Shown piece by piece: positions 8,777 to 17,288 of a stretch of 64,000 nucleotides of DNA. The notes under the pieces were generated by a model. The model had not been told where the DNA came from and did not search any database. It worked only from the letters and a program-made list of their open reading frames with translations. Made by a program: the position numbers and the translations under genes. The stretch is taken from assembly GCA_963697965.1 (NCBI GenBank), contig OY969108.1, forward strand, positions 2,418,001 to 2,482,000, given 5' to 3'. This stretch comes from JAPLJC01 sp963697965 (lineage in GTDB: Bacteria; Desulfobacterota; Desulfobaccia; Desulfobaccales; 0-14-0-80-60-11). Numbering within the stretch: position 1 is the first letter of the stretch; each line of letters starts with the position of its first letter.

Positions 8777-9707
8777 GGAATACAGCTTCAGTCGCTATCT
8801 GGCCGCCAAAGCCGGGCTGGACGACCGCTCCCTGAACCGGCAGGTCCGGGAGGCCCTGGCCGGCCGTTTCCGGGAGCGAGGGAAACCGTCTCCCTTCCGG
8901 GTGCTGGAGGTGGGCTGCGGCATCGGTACCATGCTGGAGCGCCTCCTGGACTGGCGGCTGCTCGATCTTTCTTCAGGGGACTTTGCTTACACCGGCATCG
9001 ACCTTGAAGCCGGGCTCCTCGACGCAGCCCGGGCCCGTTACCAAAACTATGTTGCGGCCCGGGGAGCCGCCCCGGACCGCGAGAGCGGCTGTCTCCCGGA
9101 TTGCCAGGGGCCGCGGCCGCTTGCCAAAATTGCCGTCACCTTCGAAGCACTCGACCTGTTCCGATTCCTGGCCCGGGAGCAGGACCGCCGCCGCTGGGAC
9201 CTCATCGTCGCCCATGCCTTTTTGGACCTGGTGGACCTTGAGACCACGCTGCCCGGCCTGCTAAGTTTGCTGGCCCCCGGGGGCTGTTTCTATTTCACCC
9301 TCAACTTCGATGGGACCACCCTCTTTGAGCCGGTTATCGACCCGGAACTGGACCGGCTCATCGAAGCCCGCTACCACCATTCCATGGACCAGCGCCGGGT
9401 CCGGGGCCGGCCCTCGGGCAGCAGCCAAACCGGCCGCCGGCTCTTTGCCCAGCTCGCAGCCGCCGGGGGCACGGTGCTGGCCGCCGGCGCCTCCGATTGG
9501 CTGGTCTTTCCCGGTCCGGACGGCTATCCCGGGGACGAGGCCTACTTTCTTAGCTTTATCCTGTACACCGTGGAGCAGGCCCTGGAAGGCGACCCCTTGC
9601 TGCCGGCCGCAGATTTCCAGGATTGGCTGGCGCACCGCCGGCAGCAGGTAGAGCGGCGGCAACTCGTTTATCGGGCCAGCCAGCTCGATTTCTTTGGTCA
9701 AGTCTAG
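8760..9707 (+). CDS. class I SAM-dependent methyltransferase
   Basis: A 315-residue protein with the SAM-binding motif VLEVGCGIGTM (residues 48-58), an acidic second-strand residue in YTGIDLEAG, and WDLIVAHAFLDLVDL before the PGG post-motif loop APGGCFYF. The N-terminus has the pattern FSRYLAAKAGLDDRSLNRQV, which from memory is typical of methyltransferases encoded beside PTPS-like, zinc-dehydrogenase and GT4 genes in other bacteria. It may methylate the product of the 3-10 kb cluster. It overlaps the preceding membrane-protein gene by 17 bases. Confidence 0.75.
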   Translation: MDREPEEYSFSRYLAAKAGLDDRSLNRQVREALAGRFRERGKPSPFRVLEVGCGIGTMLERLLDWRLLDLSSGDFAYTGIDLEAGLLDAARARYQNYVAARGAAPDRESGCLPDCQGPRPLAKIAVTFEALDLFRFLAREQDRRRWDLIVAHAFLDLVDLETTLPGLLSLLAPGGCFYFTLNFDGTTLFEPVIDPELDRLIEARYHHSMDQRRVRGRPSGSSQTGRRLFAQLAAAGGTVLAAGASDWLVFPGPDGYPGDEAYFLSFILYTVEQALEGDPLLPAADFQDWLAHRRQQVERRQLVYRASQLDFFGQV

Positions 9708-9713
9708 ATTCAG

Positions 9714-9831
9714 TAGGAGCGACCCGCTGGGTCGCCCGGTTTCGAGTTTTAGGTTTTAGGTTTTTGTTTTTTGTTTTGCCTTTTTACTTTTTACTTTTTA
9801 CTTTTTACTTTCTATTATCCCGGACCCAAAA
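9714..9831. repeat. REP-like palindrome and T-rich low-complexity tract
   Basis: A palindrome GGAGCGACCCGCTGGGTCGCCC at 9714-9739 is followed by a roughly 70-base tract built from GTTTTAG, GTTTTTT and four TTTTTAC units. It separates the methyltransferase and HAD genes. Confidence 0.6.
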
Positions 9832-10491
9832 ATGGAATCGGTCTCCATACGAAAAATCCGAAAACCGAAAGGCGAAAACTGGAAACCGTCCCTCATCATT
9901 TATGACTGCGACGGGGTCCTCATCGATTCCCGCCGGGCCAACCATGCCTTTTTCAACCACATCCTGGCCCATTTCGGCCGGCCGCCCCTGACCCCGGAGC
10001 AGATGGACCTGGTCCACGCCGCCACCGCCCAGGAAACCATCAGCTATCTCTTCCGGGGCGCCGCCACTCTCGCCCAGGCCCAGGATTACCAGCGCCGCCT
10101 GGATAACGGCCCCTTCCTGTCCTTGATCGATATGGAGCCCCACATCCGTGAGGTCCTGGCGCAGTTGCATCCATCGGTCCACCTGGCGGTCGCCAGCAAC
10201 CGGGGCAAGAGCCTGGTCCCGGTGCTCCAGGCCCTGGGCCTGGACGGTTTTTTCGAGCTGATGGTGGGATCATCAATGGTCAGCCGGCCCAAGCCGCACC
10301 CCGAATGCCTCCGGAAAATCCTGGACTATTTCCGGGTGGCGCCGGAGGAGGCCCTGTACATCGGGGACTCCGAGGTGGACCGGCTGTTAGCCGAGGCGGC
10401 CGGGGTGCCTCTGGCAGCCTACAAGAACCCCGGCCTCCATGCCCGTTATCATCTCCGGGATCATAGGGAACTGCTCCCGTTGCTGGCCTGA
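9832..10491 (+). CDS. HAD-superfamily hydrolase (phosphoglycolate phosphatase-like)
   Basis: A 219-residue HAD phosphatase with all four motifs: DCDGVLIDS (nucleophile Asp 25, acid Asp 27), the Ser/Thr loop as ASNRG, the Lys of RPKPHP, and YIGDSEVD. The helical cap between motifs I and II is the small type of phosphoglycolate phosphatase and beta-phosphoglucomutase. It probably removes a phosphate from a cluster intermediate. The first 15 or so codons are rich in CGAAAA and CCGAAA units, a low-complexity sequence also found at 30268-30360. The natural 5' end may therefore have been replaced by repeat DNA. Confidence 0.75.
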   Translation: MESVSIRKIRKPKGENWKPSLIIYDCDGVLIDSRRANHAFFNHILAHFGRPPLTPEQMDLVHAATAQETISYLFRGAATLAQAQDYQRRLDNGPFLSLIDMEPHIREVLAQLHPSVHLAVASNRGKSLVPVLQALGLDGFFELMVGSSMVSRPKPHPECLRKILDYFRVAPEEALYIGDSEVDRLLAEAAGVPLAAYKNPGLHARYHLRDHRELLPLLA

Positions 10492-10715
10492 CCACCGTTC
10501 AAAGATGAGCCTGCCAGCGGGCCTCTGCGGTTGCTGCCTCCCCAGGCGGGAGCCCGGGAGCGAAACTGACCCTGCTCAAAATGCCGAATTGTTTACCGAA
10601 GATAAACCACTCCGCCGCTTCGCGGGCGCATTGACTTTGAAGAATTCATTTTTATCTTTTTATTTAGAAGGTTATTTAAAACGGCCCTTGGGGCCATGGA
10701 AGGAGGAGAGCGACC

Positions 10716-11009
10716 ATGAAAGCGGGCATCATTTTCACCGGTTCCGGTCCCATTCTGGTATTGACCTCCTATGCCTCCTTTACCGGGGCAAAATTTGCGG
10801 AAAAGATGAAGGCCAAGGGAATTCAGAAGTACATGGGATATGAGGTGCCCCTGGAACTATGCCAGAAGCGCTACGGCGAGCATTATCCGGTGGTCCTGGG
10901 TGACCTGCGCCAAACCGACGACCTGCGGGTGCTCGATTACGACGGCCACCACATTTTCCTCACCTTCTCTTTTAAGGAATTGGGGAAGCAATTTATCCAC
11001 GAGCCCTAA
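10716..11009 (+). CDS. conserved-looking small protein, unknown function
   Basis: A 97-residue protein starting MKAGIIFTGSGPILVLTSY, with an excellent AGGAGG site nine bases before the ATG. It has no signal peptide or long membrane helix and mixes beta-like and charged segments, ending FSFKELGKQFIHEP. I do not recognise a family. It is transcribed in the same direction as the HAD gene after a 224-bp gap and faces the sigma-54 activator gene. Confidence 0.6.
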   Translation: MKAGIIFTGSGPILVLTSYASFTGAKFAEKMKAKGIQKYMGYEVPLELCQKRYGEHYPVVLGDLRQTDDLRVLDYDGHHIFLTFSFKELGKQFIHEP

Positions 11010-11089
11010 ACCGCCTGGCCAGCCGGCGGCCGGCATCTCCGGGAGCCTCGAGCGGGCGTTTGGCCTCACCCCGGAAAAGCAGCTGCCGG

Positions 11090-12439
11090 CTATTCGATAT
11101 TATAGCGCTTCAACTTCTCCCGCAGGGTCTTACGGTCGATCCCCAGGGCCCGAGCGGTTTCGCTCTTATGCCCTTCACAACGCTGCAAGGTGTAGAGGAT
11201 GTGGTCCCGCTCCAGGTCCTTCAGGGATCCCGCCCCGGATTCCATCCCCGGCGACAGGATGGTTCCGGCAAAGGAGAGATCGGCGGGCTCCAGGTAAGGC
11301 CCGGTGCTCAATACCACCAGCCGCTCCACGGTATTTTCCAACTCCCGGACGTTGCCGGGCCAGTCGTGACGAACCAGCAATTCCAGGGCCTCGGGGGTTA
11401 CCCCCAGGATATTCTTGTGCAGGCGGGCGTTGTACTTATCCAGAAAATGCCTCACCAGTAAAGGGATGTCGCCTTTGCGCTCCCTTAAGGGTGGCATCTG
11501 GATGAGGACCACGTTGAGCCGGTAGAAAAGGTCTTCCCGAAAGGCGCCATCCTTGATGGCTTTGGCCAGGTCCTTGTTGGTAGCTGCGATGATGCGGACG
11601 TCCACGGTGATCACCCGGTGGCTGCCCACCTTGGAGATCTTTCTCTCCTCCACGGCCCGGAGCAACTTGGCCTGCACCTCCAGACCGATGTTGCTGATTT
11701 CGTCGAAAAAGAGGGTGCCGGATTGGGCCAGCTCGAACTTGCCGATCTTGTTGGCGTCAGCCCCGGTGAAGGAGCCCTTGACGTGGCCAAAGAGTTCGCT
11801 TTCGAACAAGGTCTCCACCAGGGTGCCGCAGTCCACGGTGATAAAGGGACGCCGCTGGCGCGGGCTCAACTGGTGGATCTGCCGGGCCACCAGGCCCTTG
11901 CCGGTCCCGGACTCCCCGGTGATCAGCACGGTGGAACCGGTGGGGGCCACCCGGGTGATCATGTCCATGACCCTGGCCATGGGGTCGCTCTCATAGACCA
12001 GGACGCTTTTCCCATCCTTGGACTTCAACTCCTGGCGCAGATACAAATTCTCCAGGTCCAGGCGCCGTTTCTCCAGGGCCCGGTTTACCAGATTGCGCAG
12101 ATCGTCGGGGACGAAGGGCTTGCTGAGGAAATGGAAGGCCCCGGCCTTGATGGTCTCCACCGCCGATTGGATGGTGCCGTAGCCGGTGATGATAATCACC
12201 TCCACATCCGGGTCCAGGGCCTTGATCTTCTTCAAGGTCTCCAGGCCGTCCAGGTCCGGCATCACCAGGTCCAGGAGGATGGCGTCGAAGGAGCTGCGCT
12301 CCAGTAAGCTGAGGCCCTGGCGGGCGCCGGCGGCCATTTCCACCTGGTAGCCCTGCCGGGAAAGAATCTGGCAGCAGGCGTCCAGCATGGCCTTGTCGTC
12401 GTCTATAACCAGAATCTGGGCCGGGGCGTCACTCACCAA
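11090..12439 (-). CDS. NtrC-family sigma-54-dependent response regulator
   Basis: A 449-residue three-domain regulator. The receiver domain (1-120) has the DDD acidic pocket and phospho-acceptor Asp 57 in LLDLVMPDLDG. The AAA+ domain has Walker A GESGTGKG (175-182), the sigma-54 contact loop GSFTGA (usually GAFTGA), and DEISNIG. A Fis-type helix-turn-helix ends the protein (SETARALGIDRKTLREKL). It activates RNA polymerase carrying sigma-54 when phosphorylated. No sensor kinase is adjacent. The start is a TTG at 12439 or the GTG three bases later. Its targets cannot be read here. Confidence 0.9.
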   Translation of the reverse strand: MVSDAPAQILVIDDDKAMLDACCQILSRQGYQVEMAAGARQGLSLLERSSFDAILLDLVMPDLDGLETLKKIKALDPDVEVIIITGYGTIQSAVETIKAGAFHFLSKPFVPDDLRNLVNRALEKRRLDLENLYLRQELKSKDGKSVLVYESDPMARVMDMITRVAPTGSTVLITGESGTGKGLVARQIHQLSPRQRRPFITVDCGTLVETLFESELFGHVKGSFTGADANKIGKFELAQSGTLFFDEISNIGLEVQAKLLRAVEERKISKVGSHRVITVDVRIIAATNKDLAKAIKDGAFREDLFYRLNVVLIQMPPLRERKGDIPLLVRHFLDKYNARLHKNILGVTPEALELLVRHDWPGNVRELENTVERLVVLSTGPYLEPADLSFAGTILSPGMESGAGSLKDLERDHILYTLQRCEGHKSETARALGIDRKTLREKLKRYNIE

Positions 12440-12619
12440 GAAAAAATCCCCTTTTCATTCAAGTTCTTGTATTTTCCGGGTTTTCGGCTTCATTCTATTA
12501 AACCGCCCCAAGAACTGTCAAGGGGCCGGACCCATGGGGGTATGCCCGGCCGCCTGGCGGGCTGGCCCCCCTACCCTGCCCCGGAAATTTGTGGTAGAAA
12601 AAGCAGCCAGGAGGCTCGG

Positions 12620-13327
12620 TTGGCCCTCAAACTCTTTATCCCCTGTTTTCTAGACCAATGCGCCAGCCCCACCGCGGCCGCGGTGGCGGCCTTGCTGGAG
12701 CGCCTGGGGATATCCTTTGATTATCCCGAAGACCAGACTTGCTGCGGCCAGTTCGCCTACACCCTGGGCGACCCGGCCACCACCCGCCTCCTGCTGCGCC
12801 ATTATCTGCGAGTGTTTGCGGGCGCCCGCACCATACTGTGCCCCAGCGCTTCCTGCACCCACATGGTGCGCAGCCACTTTCCGCAACTGGCGCAAACTTC
12901 CCGGGAACGCGACGAGGCCGAGGCTGCGGCGAGCCGCACCCTGGAGTTGAGCGAGTACCTGGACCGCCTGGGCCCTCTCCCCTGGACGCCCCGTTTCGAA
13001 GGCTCCCTGGTGCTGCACCGCTCCTGCAAGGCACGGCAACTGGAAGTCTTGCCCGGCGCCCTCCGGGTCCTGTCCCAGGTAGCGGGCCTCCGAATCCTGG
13101 AGGTATCTCCCCATTTCTCCTGCTGCGGCTTTGGCGGGATCTTCAGCCTGCGGCGTCCAGACCTGGCCCGGGAGATAGCCGAGGCCTATCTGGAGGCGGT
13201 TCGGGCCACCGGGGCCCAGGGCCTGGTTTCCCTGGATTACAGTTGTCTCCTGCACCTGCGGGCCGTAGCCGCCACCCGGGGTTGGGATTTGCAATTCTGG
13301 CACCTGGTGGACATCCTCTCAAACTGA
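12620..13327 (+). CDS. LutA/GlpC-type iron-sulfur (CCG domain) protein
   Basis: A 235-residue protein with two cysteine-rich CCG domains: CFLDQC, TCCGQF and CPSASC in the first half, then HRSCKAR, SCCGFGG and DYSC in the second. This is the arrangement of LutA/YkgE, a subunit of L-lactate oxidation complexes and related to heterodisulfide reductase D. It probably binds iron-sulfur clusters and passes electrons in the cytosol. The TTG at 12620 has AGGAGG six bases upstream and matches the usual N-terminus; longer frames run into non-coding sequence. LutB and LutC partners are not adjacent. The gene is divergent from the sigma-54 regulator. Confidence 0.85.
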   Translation: MALKLFIPCFLDQCASPTAAAVAALLERLGISFDYPEDQTCCGQFAYTLGDPATTRLLLRHYLRVFAGARTILCPSASCTHMVRSHFPQLAQTSRERDEAEAAASRTLELSEYLDRLGPLPWTPRFEGSLVLHRSCKARQLEVLPGALRVLSQVAGLRILEVSPHFSCCGFGGIFSLRRPDLAREIAEAYLEAVRATGAQGLVSLDYSCLLHLRAVAATRGWDLQFWHLVDILSN

Positions 13328-13398
13328 ATAGCGGCGCCGCTTCCGGGTGAGCCGCGTCCGACCCTGCGGTTCTCCCAGGGAGACCAAAGGAAGGCCTT

Positions 13399-14436
13399 AT
13401 GACACTCTCAGAGGTTGACCGGCAGACCAATCCCTGGGGCCGGTTTTTCATGGTGGGGATTCCCGGCCCCGGTGTGGATGCCGTGGCCCGGGAGATGGTG
13501 CAGGACCTCAAGGTGGGAGGTATCATCCTCTTTTCCCGAAACCTGGAGACCCCTCAGCAGATCTGGCATCTGACCCATGAGCTACAGCGTCTAGCCCGGG
13601 AAGCCGGCCAGCCGCCCCTGCTCATCTCCACGGACCAGGAAGGGGGCCCGGTGCAACGCCTCAAGGACCCCTTCACCCTGATCCCGGCGGCCCGCCAACT
13701 GGGGGTGGCCGCCACCCCGGAAGAGGTGGGGGATATCTCCCGCCGCGTGGCCCGGGAACTGGCCCTGGTGGGGATCAACATGAATCTGGCCCCGGTTCTG
13801 GATGTTCCCCTGGAGCCCGGTTGCCCCCTGTGGGACCGCTCTTACAGCCAGGACCCCCGGCAGGTGGCCCGCTTCGGCCGGGCCGCCATCGAAGGCTACC
13901 TGGCCGGCGGGGTCCTGCCGGTGGCCAAGCATTTTCCGGGGCTGGGCGACACCCTGGCCGACTCCCACCTGGACCTGACCGTGGCCCAATCCGGGGACTC
14001 CTCCCGCGAGAAGGACCTGCTGCCCTATCGGGAGGCGGTGGCCGCCGGGGCGCCGGCGGTCATGACCGCCCATTTGCTGGTGCCTCAATGGGACGACCTC
14101 CCGGCCACCCTTTCGGCCGTCGCCTTACGGGGCTGGCTGCGTCAACGGCTGGGGTTTAAGGGGGTGATCATCACCGATGACCTGGAGATGAAAGGGATCG
14201 CTCAGCTCCTGCCGCCGGCCCAGGCCGGAAGGAAGGCCCTGCTGGCCGGGGCGGATCTTTTGCTCATCTGCAATAACCGGGAGGCGGTCTGGGACGCGGT
14301 GCGGGTCCTTGAAGAGGCCGGGGACCCGGCGGAGTCGTTCCGGGAGAGCGCCGACCGCCTGAAACGCCTGCGGCAGGCCTTACCGCCCCAACAGTCGGGC
14401 CTGGAGGAGGTCAAGAAATATTTTGGCTTCTCTTGA
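13399..14436 (+). CDS. nagZ: beta-N-acetylhexosaminidase, GH3 family
   Basis: A 345-residue NagZ-type GH3 enzyme. It shows STDQEGGPVQRL, KHFPGLGDT, the ADSHLDL loop that carries the catalytic Asp-His pair, and ITDDLEMKGI with the nucleophile Asp. NagZ removes N-acetylglucosamine from anhydromuropeptides in cell-wall recycling. The usual KHFPGHG reads KHFPGLG here, a His-to-Leu change, but the DSH dyad loop and the nucleophile are intact. No signal peptide is seen, so it is cytosolic. A strong hairpin follows at 14478. Confidence 0.9.
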   Translation: MTLSEVDRQTNPWGRFFMVGIPGPGVDAVAREMVQDLKVGGIILFSRNLETPQQIWHLTHELQRLAREAGQPPLLISTDQEGGPVQRLKDPFTLIPAARQLGVAATPEEVGDISRRVARELALVGINMNLAPVLDVPLEPGCPLWDRSYSQDPRQVARFGRAAIEGYLAGGVLPVAKHFPGLGDTLADSHLDLTVAQSGDSSREKDLLPYREAVAAGAPAVMTAHLLVPQWDDLPATLSAVALRGWLRQRLGFKGVIITDDLEMKGIAQLLPPAQAGRKALLAGADLLLICNNREAVWDAVRVLEEAGDPAESFRESADRLKRLRQALPPQQSGLEEVKKYFGFS

Positions 14437-14477
14437 GGGTAATTTGGAGTAGGCGAATACCCGGGTGTTAGAAAAAG

Positions 14478-14507
14478 AAATGGCCGGGAGGGGGAGCCCG
14501 GCCATTT
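14478..14507. terminator. strong inverted repeat, likely bidirectional terminator
   Basis: AAATGGCCGGG (14478-14488) and CCCGGCCATTT (14497-14507) form an 11-bp stem between the convergent nagZ and GT9 genes. A long T run is missing on the plus strand. The rest of 14437-14745 shows no gene. Confidence 0.6.
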
Positions 14508-14745
14508 GGAGAAAGGAGAAAATGGTATTCTGTTTTAGGGGGTAACCTGACGGTATTGACTGCATCAATGGTGCCAAACTATCTATCTTGCTTTATTTAC
14601 TAGGTTTTCTGGTTTGCAGACGAATCCTTCCCACCGACTTTAGTTCAAAAATTTGTACGGTATCGGCCCGGTTGACCGGGATCCGCCCTGATCATCCTCC
14701 AGGAAACCGAGGATGACCGCCCCCCGGGGAGGCTGACCAAATTTT

Positions 14746-15753
14746 TTAACCGCTGGATAAAATCGCTCCGGCTATCTCCAGGACCGCGGCAGGAGAGAGG
14801 TCTTCCAGGCAGCGGGGTTGGGGGCAGGAGATTTCCCGGCCCCGGGCGCAGGGGGACTGGGGACAGGGGCCTCTCAAAATCCGGACCCCTGCTCCCGCGG
14901 GGGCCCAGACCTCCGGATCAGTGGGGCCGAACAGGGCCAGCACCCTGGGTCCGCCCAGGGCCGCGGCCAGGTGGCTCAGGCCGCTGTCATTTCCCAAAAA
15001 AAGCCGGCAGCTCCTGAGCGCCGCGGCCACCCGCGCCAGGGGCGCATCCTTAAGGAGCACCTGCCCCTGCGCCGCAGCCAGGGGCAACAGGTAAGCCATC
15101 AAGGGAGCCTCGGCGGGCCCCGCCAGCCATACCACCCGCAGGCGGTATTGCCAGGACAGGGCCCGGCTCACTTCATAGTAATGGCTGAGCGGCCAGTTTT
15201 TCTTGGCATGGCCGCTCCCCGGGGCCACCGCCAGCCAGTTTTCCGCCTCTGGCAGTACCGCCTCACGCTCCGCATCCGGGGGCAAGACCAGACGAAAAGA
15301 GCTGTCCACGGTGAGTCCCAGGCCGGCCAAATACCTGGCCTGAAGGGCTGCCACCGGCTCGGAGCCGGCCTCCGGGAAAGAAGGAACCCAGGCAACCTCG
15401 GGAATCCCGGCCTGCCGCAAGCCAGCCAGCACCGGGGAGTCGGGCTTGGGAGTGAACACCAGGGCCAACTGAAAGCCGGCCAGACGGACCCGCAGCTCCG
15501 GCGGCAAGGGAGCCGAGGCCAAGAGCGGCGCCCACCTTGACTCGCCGCTGTCCCAAACCGCCTCCAGGGACAAGGTGTGGGACAACAGGCCCCAAGGCTG
15601 CGGCTGGCCCAGACCGGTGAGACGCGCCCGGGGATAACGCCTCCTGACGGCCAGGAGGGCCGGGCCGGCCAGCAGCAAATCTCCCAGGGCCCCCTGATGC
15701 CATAGGAGAATGCGGCCCACCGCCTGCGGGGGCGGCAGCGGATTCGATTCCAT
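14746..15753 (-). CDS. GT9-family glycosyltransferase (heptosyltransferase-like)
   Basis: A 335-residue GT-B enzyme of family 9. The N-terminal motif is WHQGALGDLLLAGPAL (usual GALGD); the C-terminal half shows APGSGHAKKNWP, LGNDSGLSHLAAALGGP and LFGPTDPEVWAP, all hallmarks of ADP-heptose:LPS heptosyltransferases. It probably adds a core sugar to lipopolysaccharide at the cytoplasmic face of the inner membrane. No other LPS gene is adjacent, so the exact acceptor is uncertain. Confidence 0.85.
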   Translation of the reverse strand: MESNPLPPPQAVGRILLWHQGALGDLLLAGPALLAVRRRYPRARLTGLGQPQPWGLLSHTLSLEAVWDSGESRWAPLLASAPLPPELRVRLAGFQLALVFTPKPDSPVLAGLRQAGIPEVAWVPSFPEAGSEPVAALQARYLAGLGLTVDSSFRLVLPPDAEREAVLPEAENWLAVAPGSGHAKKNWPLSHYYEVSRALSWQYRLRVVWLAGPAEAPLMAYLLPLAAAQGQVLLKDAPLARVAAALRSCRLFLGNDSGLSHLAAALGGPRVLALFGPTDPEVWAPAGAGVRILRGPCPQSPCARGREISCPQPRCLEDLSPAAVLEIAGAILSSG

Positions 15754-15837
15754 AAAGAAGATTATACCTGGGGACAGGAACGAGAGGGAGTGAAGATATT
15801 AACTGGGAATATGGCAAAACTCATTTTTGCCAAAGTA

Positions 15838-15913
15838 TGTCATTCTGAGCGAAGCGAAGATCTCGTTTTTTTATGGACTTGGGATCCTTCACTGCGTTCA
15901 GGATGACAGTCAA
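15838..15913. repeat. dispersed GTCATTCTGAGCGAAG repeat
   Basis: GTCATTCTGAGCGAAGCGAAG followed by CTGCGTTCAGGATGACAG forms an imperfect inverted repeat. Relatives lie at 18258-18337, 45029-45093, 55373-55397 and 57020-57052, always in intergenic DNA. Confidence 0.7.
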
Positions 15914-15952
15914 ATCTTGTTTTGCCTCAGCATCTAGTGTGGTTGAGTTATC

Positions 15953-16483
15953 TCAGGGTTGCAGACGCACGTACCCCTCTTGCATCAATTGCACCATCCT
16001 GAGATAGGCGCCGCTGTTTACCAGGACCCCGGGGAGCAGGTCGGCGTTGCTGATGTTTTGCATTTTCATAGCGAAGGCGCATGCTTCGATTTGCACACCC
16101 TGGCCCAGCAATGCAGCGATCAAGCCTTTATAGGGATTTCCGGTCTTAACAAAGCGATGCTTATTATAGGCCTGGTCATTTAATAATAAATAAGAGGCGC
16201 CGCCATAAAATTCCCCGATAATGTGCCCAACAATCCCTTGTTCTTTAAACCGTTTTTCCATTAAATTCATAAACATTAGGGCAATCGGCTCATCTCCATG
16301 GAAGGTGACATGGCCTATGTCAAATACTACTTTGGCATTCTTGATTGTGAACGGGATATCAACATGGATTTGTGGCTCTGGTTCGTTGGCCGATTTATCA
16401 ACCGCAAAAACAACTGAAGGGAAGGCCAAGCCTATGGCAAACACCATGGTAAATAAGCCTATCAAAGTCTTTTTTACTACCAT
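15953..16483 (-). CDS. DsrE-family protein with signal peptide
   Basis: A 176-residue protein with an N-terminal signal peptide (hydrophobic residues 6-27, AxA-like end VVFAVD) followed by a DsrE/DsrF-like alpha/beta domain; EACAFAMKMQNISNADLLPGV carries the one conserved-looking Cys. DsrE-like proteins bind or transfer sulfur; exported versions are common in sulfur-metabolising bacteria but their role is unclear. The start has GCAGGAG seven bases upstream and a good promoter lies about 45 bases before it, so this is a single-gene unit. Confidence 0.75.
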   Translation of the reverse strand: MVVKKTLIGLFTMVFAIGLAFPSVVFAVDKSANEPEPQIHVDIPFTIKNAKVVFDIGHVTFHGDEPIALMFMNLMEKRFKEQGIVGHIIGEFYGGASYLLLNDQAYNKHRFVKTGNPYKGLIAALLGQGVQIEACAFAMKMQNISNADLLPGVLVNSGAYLRMVQLMQEGYVRLQP

Positions 16484-16525
16484 TATATTTTTACTCCTGC
16501 AAAGCGAAATAATTTAATGCGCTAT

Positions 16526-16554
16526 TTTTTATCCCGCGTCGCAGGTTGTGTCAA
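16526..16554 (-). promoter_or_regulatory. sigma-70-type promoter of the DsrE-like gene
   Basis: On the minus strand TTGACA (16554-16549), a 17-base spacer and TAAAAA (16531-16526). Transcription would start near 16519, about 36 bases before the ATG. Confidence 0.6.
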
Positions 16555-16669
16555 TTATAATTTCTAAGATTCCCTGTCAAAAAAAAGCGGGTGTTTGGGG
16601 GAAGGATTTGAAGGAGGCTTTTGGGGGAAGAGCTCGCGGCCCTGGCCCCTCCCCCGCTAGGCGCCCAGA

Positions 16670-17281
16670 CTACTCTTTGCCCTCCTGGGCCAGGCGCCGG
16701 GCAGTGCTGGTGTTGAAAGGGGTGTCGGGGCCGGGGCTAAGAAGGTTCAGGGCGTCCTGGTAGAGTTGCCGGTTCAGGTCCCGGGCCGAACCTTTACCCT
16801 CGATCAATTCCAGGATGGCCGCTACCAGTTCCGGCTCCGTTTCCAGCTCCGCCAGAAAATTCCGGGCCTGGGCCGGGTCCACCCGGTGCAGCAGCACCGC
16901 GGCCAGGACCACCTTGGGGTCGCCCCCTTCGGCCTTGAGGAGCTGCTGGGCTTGATGGACTGCGGCTTCGGTCCGCTCCCAGGCCGCCGGATCATCTGTA
17001 AGATAATGTCGCACCTGCTCGCCCAGGAGTTCCTTGAAGTTCTGAGCCGCCTTTTTGGCCCTGACCAGGTCGGGGACGCATTTCTCGGCATACTGGCACC
17101 ATTCGGCGCAACCCAGCTCGATCTTGGGGTTATAGAACAAATGGCCGCACCAGGCGCAACGCCGCCGGGTATCGTTCTTGAAAAACTCGATTTCGGCCCC
17201 GCACTTGGGACAATCCGCCACAAAGATGTCGCCGGGTTTCCAGAAGCGGGTGTCCTGGCCGGGGCACTTCATCTGTTCCAT
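16670..17281 (-). CDS. zinc-ribbon protein with degenerate HD-like region
   Basis: A 203-residue soluble protein. The N-terminus has a four-Cys zinc ribbon (DCPKCGAE and RRCAWCGHLF), then a second Cys group CAEWCQYAEKC. The helical remainder includes HQAQQLLKAEGGDPKVVLAAVLLHRV, which resembles an HD phosphohydrolase core but lacks the full HD metal set. It follows the ferredoxin-type gene by seven bases on the same strand, so both are probably co-transcribed and may act together in redox or metal handling. The start is the ATG with GAGGGAG upstream. Confidence 0.65.
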   Translation of the reverse strand: MEQMKCPGQDTRFWKPGDIFVADCPKCGAEIEFFKNDTRRRCAWCGHLFYNPKIELGCAEWCQYAEKCVPDLVRAKKAAQNFKELLGEQVRHYLTDDPAAWERTEAAVHQAQQLLKAEGGDPKVVLAAVLLHRVDPAQARNFLAELETEPELVAAILELIEGKGSARDLNRQLYQDALNLLSPGPDTPFNTSTARRLAQEGKE

Positions 17282-17288
17282 GGCTCCC

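Noticed and set aside
10840..11505. 221-codon plus-strand frame
   Set aside because: It overlaps a small gene with a strong ribosome binding site and the 3' end of the sigma-54 activator; Pro/Arg/Ser-rich shadow frame.
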